From Dimargaris cristalligena (lineage: Eukaryota; Kickxellomycota; Dimargaritomycetes; Dimargaritales; Dimargaritaceae), in NCBI GenBank assembly GCA_027576995.1, contig JANBQC010000643.1, positions 1 to 15,380 on the forward strand: a stretch of DNA of 15,380 bases, read 5' to 3'. The position numbers were made by a program, and so were the translations under genes. Under the pieces are notes generated by a model. The model worked only from the letters and a program-made list of their open reading frames with translations, was not told the origin of the DNA and ran no database searches. This document shows, one piece after another, positions 1 through 9,715 of the stretch (its first letter is position 1; each line of letters begins with the position of its first letter).

Positions 1-750
1 TAGTTGGAATCTAAAAATATACATAGACAAACCAGCAACTGCCGCGAAGCAACCGATATGGAGCACGATTGAGTGTGTATGGTTGGTCACCATGGTGATG
101 AATGGTCAAGCAAGCAATAATGATGACAGCATTCCGAATGGAGAAGGTGGTCTTCACCGCCTTCTTGCTCTCGTTCTTCTCCTTCTCCTTATTCGTGGTG
201 TCAAATGGGGATGAGGGGCATCGGCCTAATAATGCCAATGGAGGAGGGATTAGGTGGTCGTCAATTACTATTATTACTATTGAAAGGAGGAGGTGATGTG
301 GGGCCATTATAAGGGATGTTGGTCTATGTTACCGCTGTGATTCAGTGGGCTTATCTACGATGGAGGTGAGAAAATCACAGGTATATGAGCCGTATAGGAG
401 GGAACCCAGAAGAAAGGCCGCGTTGGTCTGTAAGAGCCGTCCATGTAGGTGGCCTAGTCAGAAGGTTAGGCTTAAGTAACGGCGGTTCTAAGCCAACATA
501 GGGAGGGGGGGTGGAGATGGATAGATGCCAACTGCAGCAGTGGAGAGTGTGCAACAATGGGGTGTATGGACGTGTAGTATAGCAAATGAGGCCAGTAATG
601 ACGCTACCGTACTGAGAACCTATGCAACCTCCTGCATCCAAGGTTTCCATATATTTCTCCATAGCGATGGCCTTGGTGAATTAACCGGTTTCTCGCTCTC
701 TCCTTGTCGAGGACACTATAAGCTAAAAATGAAAAATGGGATAATAGAAA

Positions 751-778
751 TAGAGAATAGAGAATAGAGAATAGAGAA
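751..778 (+). repeat. Tandem repeat TAGAGAA x4
   Basis: Four exact copies of a 7-bp unit, preceded by a degraded copy (AATAGAAA). Simple minisatellite-type repeat in non-coding DNA. Confidence 0.95.
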
Positions 779-1516
779 TAGGAGGGACAAGCACGGCATG
801 GGTGGTCCATTTGGGATGGGCAATTCATTGGGGAGGAGTGTTTCAGTTTAAGTTCTTGGTTAATAATGGACCAAACGCCACTCAACTAGATAAAGCCCCA
901 AATTTATTTGAGTTGAGTGGAAGTGAAGGAAAGGGAGAAAGGGTTTTCTCATTGAATAGCCAGAAATCGACGATAATAAAGCGGAATAAGGTTTCATAAG
1001 TTCCTGGAGAAATTAGAGTCCGCGGGAGAGTAAAAGTAGAGAGGAGTTTATTACCAATGAATCGGTAGTGAGATTCGGATAACCGCCGACTGTACAATTC
1101 CAACAATAATACACGGTGGTCGAATTAAGCCGCCCATGGACAATTTCCGCCATGGCCTCTGGTTCAGCCATCATTTCCCCAACCAGTTGAATAGAAAGTA
1201 GATGTGTGTTTGTGTGTATTGGGGGGAGGAAGGGTGGGCGGTCTAGAAGGAAATTGGGTCACATTGCCCCGACCCGCCCCCAAGTGCACTAAATTTTAGT
1301 TCACATTCAGCCGCCATGACGGCGGCGTATACAAAGAATACACCCGGCTGATTTCAAACAGCCTAAAATACAGTTCCCTCGTCTTCTTGGGAATATCCCC
1401 GGTATTCCTGTATACTCCCCCCCCCCACCTTCTCAACCGCCAAGTTTGCTAATAATTGTCTGGCTGCAGTATCGTTAGGGCGATTGTGTGCACCTCAGCA
1501 CCATCGGATGTTTTAG

Positions 1517-1557
1517 AGGGAAGGGGGGAGAGGAGAGGGGGTGGAAGGGGGGGGGGT
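1517..1557 (+). repeat. G-rich tract with G-quadruplex pattern
   Basis: Runs of 3, 6, 5 and 10 G separated by short loops, which fits the usual four-run G-quadruplex pattern on the plus strand. A run of ten C at 1417-1426 lies about 100 nt upstream. Confidence 0.8.
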
Positions 1558-2320
1558 GCTGGAACTATGCTTTTTAATTTTTCATTTCAATAGCTTGTAT
1601 ACAACAACTTCAATTCAGGGATCTCAATATTGACTCTATTTTACATTCACCCTTGACGATACCGGGTCGTTTCCGCGCTTATTTCTCACTCCTGCGTTAC
1701 AGCAGCCCTTCCCCCCGTCTAGTTTGTGGACCGATTGCCACTCCAGGGTTAAAGAAGCGCAGCATGTATTAGGTTCAATACACTGTGCATACCTGTGCAC
1801 CCGCCTTAATACCCACCACCAAATCAGGTATGGGGCGATAATACATGGCATGTGTATCACGACCAGTCGGACTAGGCCGCCCTCAGGGGGCAACGCTGCA
1901 ATTCGACTTGTTTGGATGGTTTATTGATGGGCGTCCGTGTATATAGCATGGTGTATGTAGCCGGAAGTCCATATGGGCAGCTGGAAGGCATAAGAGCACC
2001 AAATTGACACATTTACGAGGACTAGCCCCGTGTGGCGGGCGTAGATGAAGAGAGCCAGGAGTAATGTATGACTAAATAAAAATATATAGAAAGAGTTGGT
2101 GGAGGCTTCTGCGGAAGGGACTGGGTGACCACCACCACTACCAGACGCACATGTGTGTTTCTGCCCAACGATTCTTGGTATTGGGGTTGATGTTGGTAGG
2201 TGATCTCGGGCATTGGCAGGAGGAAGATCTAACCAAATACTGGCTTTGGGGGGTATCTAGAAGGAAAGCCCCTGTTCTGTAAGTTATTATTACCATGGTC
2301 ATTGGTGTTCAGGCGTGTGC

Positions 2321-2332
2321 GGGGGGGGGGGG
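2321..2332 (+). repeat. Poly-G run (12 nt)
   Basis: Uninterrupted run of twelve G, the longest G/C homopolymer in the window. Such runs recur in the non-coding parts and are absent from exons. Confidence 0.95.
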
Positions 2333-2449
2333 AAGGAGATGTACATCAATTCAAATCCCAAAAGGGGAGATCCCAGGGGCAGTTAGTACAATCCAAAGGG
2401 CGTATCACACGTCGTAATGGACGGGGGTTAGAGGGAGGTGGAAAAGGGC

Positions 2450-2560
2450 AGTAATAATAGAATGTAACGACGGTCAAGGCACAGAGTCCAGTCCAGACAG
2501 AAATGATCACCAGCGAGAAGAAGTCGGTGATCAAGCGGCCGTGAGTGTCGAGGATCTAGA
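2450..2560 (-). other. Coding-like hydrophobic patch
   Basis: After an acceptor-like CTAG near 2560, the minus strand reads ILDTHGRLITDFFSLVIISV and continues hydrophobic. The RL..ITDFF-then-membrane-helix order faintly recalls the SelK/SelG small membrane protein family, but the match is only a few residues, the conserved PWRLS is missing and no first exon was found. Treat as unassigned. Confidence 0.12.
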
Positions 2561-3668
2561 TTCAGCCGCGGAATATAAAAAACCGCCCCTACTTTCCCAG
2601 CGTGGGAACCAACTGGTTGGTTTACATTCAGTCATTGCCGAATATAGAACCAAGGACCCTCTCTAGGCGACCCACTCCGCTGGTATGACCCATACGTAAT
2701 GGGGTGTAGTGGTGAGTCGGGTTCCGCTAGGTGAGGAAGAGACGGGAGAGAGAGGTGCCCACAACCACCAGTCAGCAGCCTCGTTGTACTGAGTGACCAG
2801 TAAATCCCCTCTTTGCTATCACCCCCATTTTAATACTCCACCTCCTCGTCGACGTCTCGGGTCTGTCATATTGGGGGTATCCCCCGCCTCGTCTCAGACT
2901 AGATCCGCCAAGTGGCCCAGTGGTGGAGAGATGCACTGTGCTACAACAGACCCGCCCAAAAATAAACTAGGCACATTGAAATAAAAATGCGAAGGTGGAC
3001 ACCATGGGTGGGCAAAGCAGGGTACAATGCACGAGCAACATTACACTGTAGAGTATATCGGTGGGAGTGACAGGGTATGGCGAGTGTGAGGAGGACCGTC
3101 ATGGTTATGTAGTGTTGAGCATAACGATGACACGGCCAATCCAGGTCCGGACGGTTATCCGACACCACTGAATGGGTGCCCGGTTAGCTGTGGCTTCTCC
3201 CCATTTTCCTTATTCAGCGCCGATTCGCATTGGGAATCGCGATAAGGCCAGGAAACCCCTATTTGGTAGCCTTCCTCCCCCCACCACTTGCCGAAGATCC
3301 AGACAAATGCCACCCACCCGTACCTAGAGTTCCTCCACCCCACCCTACCCCACCTTGATTTGTCTGGTTAAAAGAAGCGAGGATGGGGAGGGGAGGGGGG
3401 ATGGAGTCGCCCAAGGCCAAATATAGGCAAAAGAGGCGAGATCATGGACATTAACGGCCCCCACCTTCATTAGTATACGATACCCGGATAAGTGCCGGGT
3501 GTGAACTTTTCCCCCTAACAATGGCTTAGACCTCACCCCCGTTTTCGGCATTTTAAACCACCCCCATTTCTCATTTCTGTGTAGAGAGGGGGGACTGATA
3601 ATCCACATTGGATCCGGATACGCCACTACACACAAGTTAGAACATAATAGTGGGGGGAAGAGTGACAT

Positions 3669-3715
3669 TTACAAGTCCAAGTACAAGTCCGACCACCACT
3701 TCAACTGTTCAACTT
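3669..3715 (-). CDS. PRI1: Candidate PRI1 exon 5 (last 15 residues)
   Basis: Proposed terminal exon of 47 nt after an acceptor CCGAAG, reading [15 protein letters not shown] and a TAA. It fits the phase of exon 4, sits about 50 nt after a CTAACC motif and gives a family-like total length. The primase C-terminal tail is poorly conserved, so identity cannot support it. Other acceptors at CCCAG (near 3763), GTGAG (3729) and TATTAG (3857) also give short in-frame tails. Confidence 0.4.
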
Positions 3716-6700
3716 CTTCGGTCGACTCACTCCCTTCCGTTCACTCCATGACGCCAAGCCCACTGGGTTAGAGACAAATACGGACAGTACCCAGAAAATA
3801 AAATAAAAATAAAGTAAATCCCCCCTTTCCACCTCATTGGCACTAAAACCCTAATAGCAATACCACGCCATTGCAAAAAAAACATAATAAAAAATGGTCC
3901 CTGTTAGTAAATAGGAGGGCTTACCTTCTTTGATTTCCCGCTGTTCCCGCCGAATTCCGGCCACAAACTCCGAGAAAATTTTAAGATACGGCCGGAGTGA
4001 GGTCTGCTGGGGATGGTTGCCATTCTCTTGAAGCTCAGCTAACAGTTGGGTCACTGTGGGCACCGTCAGGGGGTCAAACTCATCGAATTGCTCAGGGGCA
4101 ATAGGCACGCAAACACGACCTGTATAGATGGTGGAAATGTACCGCCCCACCCCCCCCCCAAAATATGGATATATAAGAATACAATAGGGTTAATAATAAT
4201 AAGAAGAAGAAAAAAGAACCCCGCCCCCAGAATCGCACCCATGTGTTTAGCAAGCAAGCAATAACCAGCGAGACCAACGAACAAAGAGCCGCAGAACATA
4301 TTCATGCCCATTGTATACCGTATAATACATAGTTAGGGTGATGGATCCCCCATTAGGCGATGCATGACCATAGTGAGAAGAAACCAGCCGGGGTTGAGGG
4401 GGGGGACACACGGTGGGATAGCAATGTAGGATAGTATAGCTCATCGCGATTAGCACAACCACGAAGGGAGAGGGATATTAGAGAGAGCCTGGAGAATGAG
4501 GCGCGCACCGTAGATGATGGCCACACAATAGGCCAATAGACTGTACTGCATATTAAAGTAGACTGAGAGGGGTGGGCTGAAGTTCTCTATACAGTCCACA
4601 CTTGAAGAGACCAGACCGTAGCAAGAATAGGTAGAAGTGGGCTTGAGGGATTGCGCGACTGGGAGAGGGAGGCGGTCGGGGTGGCGGCCTACCCGGTTCC
4701 ATTGCCAAAATGGGACGTGTATTAGAAACCAACTGTGTGTGCGTGTGTGTGAGTGAGTGGGTGGGTGAGTGAGCGAGTGTGTCTAATGTGTAGGTGGTGT
4801 GGGAGACCAAAGTGACTTGACAATACAGACGGCCATCGAGATCCACGGAGGGACTTCCTCTCTCAGTACTAAAAAAATAAGTAATTGTAGAGTACAGCCG
4901 GACGAAGGGCCAATATAGAAAAGAGACGGCCATTTGATATCGTGCGATTACTCAAAAAGTGGGTATGGCTTAATTCCATTACTCACCTGCCCTTCTATTT
5001 AGAAGGAAGGCATTACCGAGCCCTATACTACTAATGATGATAATAATAATAAAAATCGGTAAATCATGGTCGGTATTGCCTTGGCCCCCAGGGTTAAGCG
5101 TGGCGACATGGACACCTCCGGAAAATGTCGGATCTGGGCCACTTTGGACCAAGAACCACCTAGATATCGGATATCGATGTATTATCCCACTCCCGCCATC
5201 CTCTACTCCTCGAACATCAGCCGCCCCGCCATTTGGGCCATCCAATACTCACATTCTCCGGATAAGCCCAGTCCCGTCAATTGTCCATCAGGGTCAAGGG
5301 ATGAGTGAAAAATAGATCCACGAAAGCTCATTGTACGGAACTGATTGGCGGAGGATCTCGATTTCCCGGGGCGTAAGAACCAGTGAGTCTCAGGAGGACA
5401 GTGCAAACGGGGAACCGCGCAATTTCAAATAATCCCCCTAAAAAAAAGAGAGCAAAGCTAACTAGGGACGAAAATACACACATACAGCACACCCACACAC
5501 ACACATGCCCATTCACACACATACACGCCCATCAACACACCGACAATCATCATGAATTGGGTCATTTCCATATAGGGTCCAGATCCATCGGCCAACCGGA
5601 TCCATATGACTGGAGGTAACGATCCAGCCGCCCCTCTCTGCCCTCTACTCTAGCATAAAGGGGGAGGTTTAAATGAGACATATCTATAAAAAAACCCCCC
5701 GGCCGGTGACCGACACTCGCCAAGCCCACTCAGCCCTCATTTCCCACCATTGTTAGCGGATCCCGAAATTAAACCGAGGCCCAGTTGCACTGGCGTCTTT
5801 AGCAACCAACTTCAAGGGCACACACAAAACGGCAGGTTCCCACTCTTAGCCGCGGCTGCATCATTAAGCTGCAAAATAGTACGAAAAATCAAACGAAAAA
5901 GATTAGGGGAACAAAGCGATCTACACCCTCCCTCCGCCTCTTTTCCTTGTCCTCGTCCCCGGTCTCCTCCTCTTCGTAGAGTAAAAGTGGAGGATAAAGG
6001 TTTCAAGATGGAATAACATGGAGAGAAAGAGGAAACATCGAGGTGAGGGGTGCGTGAGGGGGTGTGACGTTCTCCATACCCAGTTTGGTCAAATCGAGCC
6101 AGGTGGTACGAACCAGGGTAAATTGGATGAGCCTGGAAACCCACGAATCCCCCCCCCACATCGAGATCCCGTAGCTCCCAATACCCGGAAACCCAGTAAA
6201 GGGGGGTGGGCGATGTTTCAATACAAAAGTATAATATATAGAAAGCCGATTCGCAATATAAACAGCCGAATTATCCGGATCGGCAGTCTATATCGCCCCC
6301 CTTTTTTGCTCTACTCTTTCCCAGTCTCTCTCCCATGACCAAGAATGCGCCGGACCATCAGATAGTGCATCTCTTTTTAAATAAAAGGGGTGGTGGTACA
6401 ACTTGTATTAACCGGCTAACCTACCTGTTTTGGGGTGGATGCAGAATGGGCTCTTGAGCAAGTGGTTGATCCCGGTGGTAACCTTGTCATCCAGTCGGGG
6501 GTAAGTATATTGGAATTCGATGTCGCGTTTGACACAGTCCACCAAGTATTTCTTGTTCTTTTTCTATTACATGGTCATCGTGATATAGTCGGCCGGCCGG
6601 TTAGTCGGTCGGAGGTAGTTGTAATTCATGCAATACCGTGCCATGCCGTACCGTATCCGTATTCGCATTCGTACAGGTATATACAGTTACCACCATCAGT

Positions 6701-9684
6701 CATCGCGGAGGTGATGGGAAATAGACCGGGGATTCCGCAAAAAATGTACCAAATCGGCCATATATAATAATAACAGTAATTAGTTATAGTGTGTTTGGGT
6801 CGCAAATTGAAACGACTGGGGTTGTTTTTAGTGTGGTATGCAACGCCAGCTCAACCTCGCATGTGGTTATGGGTAGAGCCGGGGTAGGCGAAATTTCATG
6901 TTGAAAGCCAATCTATAGTTTCATGTATTTAGATAAAATCCGATTTTTGAATAAAGTACTACAGTGAGGGGAGGGGGGGTTAGGGGAAAAATAATAGACC
7001 AGGGCAAGTGGGATCAGCCATCCGGTTTCAGGGGCCGCGGATCCCATCGGACATTGTAGTTCGTCCCCAGTATCATCATCCTCCCCTCCCATCAACCCTC
7101 TCTATATCCAATGGAAGGGCTGCCGCCTCGGGCGCACATCCCCCCCGCCCCGGAGGAATAGGTGCAGAGAATATAGGGCGGACTAGCCAATCCGTTGGGT
7201 CGTCAATGCGACCTTCGACTGAGTCGTAATATTCAAGCTGCCGCATGGGACAGCGACGACCCGAGCGGTGATGCCCACCATCTGCACAGAAGCGGTCATT
7301 TTAAAAATGAGTGACAGCAACAAGGCTGCGCACACCTCTGCTCGCTGCCACTACCACTGGCTGCTACTGCCACTCCCCCCCTCTTCCATTTGCTAAGGTC
7401 TCGACCAGGAGGGCCCATCTGTAATTCTTTTAGGGTTATAAGAAAAAAAGAACGACCCCACACCGCCGTACCGGGTGCAGAATTAGTGCCCCCCCCCACC
7501 GTACACACAACCACATACACACACACACACATAGCCTAGACACGCCGGCATCCCCCTGTACCCTGCCTTCCGAGCTGCCCCTCGATGCCCACGTTACGTT
7601 CAGGAGACTGGTCACACTTGGGCAAGGTAGAACGAGGCAGGTACGGGAGCATTCGGAAAGCCATCGTCGGCACAGTCGCAGGGATGTTTATGATGACCGT
7701 TGGCAGACCGAATAGACAAGCGTGGGGGAGGGGGAGCGGCGACAACAGTAGCAGCTTGATAGGACCCCTCCCACTCACCACCCGTAGCGCCGCCCGCACC
7801 ACCGGTACAAGTCTTGGCTAATGATCCAGCCCCTATATTTCCCTTCTCCACCATAGGTCAACTGACATTTTCCCCAATCTCTAGCACCACTCCACCTTCT
7901 CCCCTCTATTCCCCCTCATTCCTCATCGTACCCATACCCCATTTGCCTACCGGACGTCATGCCAGTGGTCAGCCGCAATCAAATGATCGGGTTATTGGGA
8001 ACTAGTAAGCAGTATCCGAACGAGTATGCAGACTGCAAATGTAGGTCGCTTGCTAAACCAACACGTCCCGCATCCCATGTACCCAATGCATGCACGGCTG
8101 ACCCACCCACTACTGTGTTTTTAAGCATGACATGGAAGTAGCTGGGTCGAATACATAGTCCGGTCGAATGGGACGGTGGCGTATCACACAGATAGTGCAA
8201 ATGAGAGGGAGAGAGAGCTGGAGTGAAGAGAGGGGTAGGGAACCAGGCAACCGAACACTCTGAATAGCACCATACACTTTACATTGTCCTTCCCTGTACC
8301 GAACCATACTCTACCCTTCTAAACGACCATTCACTACCGATGTAACAAAATTAAATTAAATGACGATAGCCTGACTTACCTGGGTTGTCGTTTTGGTCAA
8401 GACCGCCTCCAAAATACCCCATTTCACGGCGGACGGTTGATCGGGGTTTTCGGACCACGCGGCATGCAGTACTTTCCGCACCTCTACCATCATTACGGCA
8501 ATAGCGTGTCGTTGCCAATGACGGGAAGTGGGTTAGTAATGGAATAGCCCAAACAAGGGGATTGTATCAATTGCAATGGGCATGTGTGGGGGGCATACGT
8601 TGGTTAATTGAGATTGGGTGGTCAATTAATGACAGGGTGCAGTCGTAGGAAGACACCCCATTAGGGTGTGTAGGTTGGGGAGGGCCGAACGATAGGAAGT
8701 TGGATAAGAAATATAGATTAATTCGAATAGTTCTGCCCAATAAGGAAGGTTTTTCATTAGGGAATTGGAGGACATGTCCCCTGCTATTACCCAGACCGAT
8801 AAATTAAAGTGAGTCGTTATGTAAAATGACACCCTTTACCCCCGCACAGAATGAGGTAAGTTAGGTAAATCATCCTACACACGGCCAACAAAAACTGTCA
8901 TTTTGGTGTCTGTAATAGTAGGTAGCATGACGCCAAAGGGGGGAAAAGGAGGGGGGTAATTCCAATGGCCAAATTTCCCAGGTGGCCCAAGGTCTTTGGT
9001 ATTCTACAATAGACCTATCCCTATTAGATACTACAGGTAAGAAGGAGGAGACGAAGTTACATAAGTGAATAAGAAAATCGCGGGGCCTTTAGAGACCCCG
9101 TGGCCGAAACGGCAGGCCCCTTTCGGCTGCTATTCATATTACAGGGGCACCTAATTACACGGAGGGGTATAAACGGGAGGCGCTTTTCAAAATACGAGGG
9201 TTTCCGTGGTTATAATACTTCGACCGTATAAAATATTAGAATAATAATTTTTAAAAACCCAGTGTCGTCTAGGAAACCTCTTGCGGCCGTTAAGCCAATC
9301 CCAAGTATGAAAAGACGGGGTTGGGATTGGTTTAGGAAAAAAGTAAGGGCATAGAGGGGTTCAACGCAACTCCCTTCCCCCCCATCACCCCTTCTCCACC
9401 CCTCTGCCATCCATTTGCCTCCATAAGCAGCCTCTCTACTTAAATGGTAGAGTTGCTGTTGGTGTTGAACGTGAGTTTCGTAATTCTCACCGACCAGCTT
9501 ATCATTCATATCAACAAATGATAAGCAATTTAACCATAAGTAATAGTCGAACAAATAGAAAGCATGCAATCTCCCTCCCCACCCTACTTTCCAGTTGAAC
9601 ACAGTGTAATCAATTTGGAACGCTGGAGCTAGTGGTTTGCTATTCCACATAAAATAAAATAAAATAAAAACAATAGTATCACAC

Positions 9685-9715
<31 letters not shown>

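Larger units (their letters stand above)
1..3668. other. Non-coding or unrecognised left region
   Basis: 3.7 kb with no gene I can name. It holds long C or G runs (1417-1426, 1547-1556, 2321-2332), a 7-bp tandem repeat and many purine-rich stretches. Open frames here are short and mostly overlap on both strands. Two patches have coding-like codon use on the minus strand (about 115-265 and 2450-2560) but no full gene could be joined. The 3' end of the PRI1 transcript should lie just below 3669; I saw no AATAAA on the minus strand close to it. Confidence 0.6.
4120..6424 (-). other. PRI1 intron 3 (2305 nt)
   Basis: Largest intron, beginning GTAGGTTAG and ending CATCTATACAG. It contains a TG/GAGT-rich tract at 4734-4782 and a CA-rich tract at 5475-5540, about 700 nt apart and roughly complementary. 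It also holds a hydrophobic open stretch on the minus strand at 4450-4600 and a run of ten C at 4150-4159, which is poly-G in the transcript just before the acceptor. No gene was recognised inside. Confidence 0.85.

Noticed and set aside
102..296. Signal-peptide-like plus-strand frame (FTAFLLSFFSFSLFVV)
   Set aside because: The opposite strand reads a K/E-rich stretch (NKEKEKNESKKAVK) with AAG/GAG codons, so the hydrophobic frame may just be its antisense. Neither has a family or clear splice sites.
1760..1790. tRNA B-box-like GGTTCAATAC
   Set aside because: No matching A box or cloverleaf could be built around it.
3345..3668. 107-codon minus-strand open frame just after PRI1
   Set aside because: No recognisable domain or biased codon use; it has many proline/serine codons from C-rich DNA and most likely represents 3' flank.
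4553..4933. 126-codon minus-strand open frame
   Set aside because: Its middle is translated TG repeat (THTHT, PTHSLTH) and proline runs. Not credible as a protein.
5540..5560. C/D-box snoRNA start (ATGATGA on the minus strand) in PRI1 intron 3
   Set aside because: No CTGA D box follows within about 100 nt on that strand; only CA/TG repeat sequence.
6018..6338. 106-codon plus-strand open frame starting [11 protein letters not shown]
   Set aside because: No domain, poor codon pattern after the first 20 residues, antisense to PRI1 intron 3. Looks like chance.
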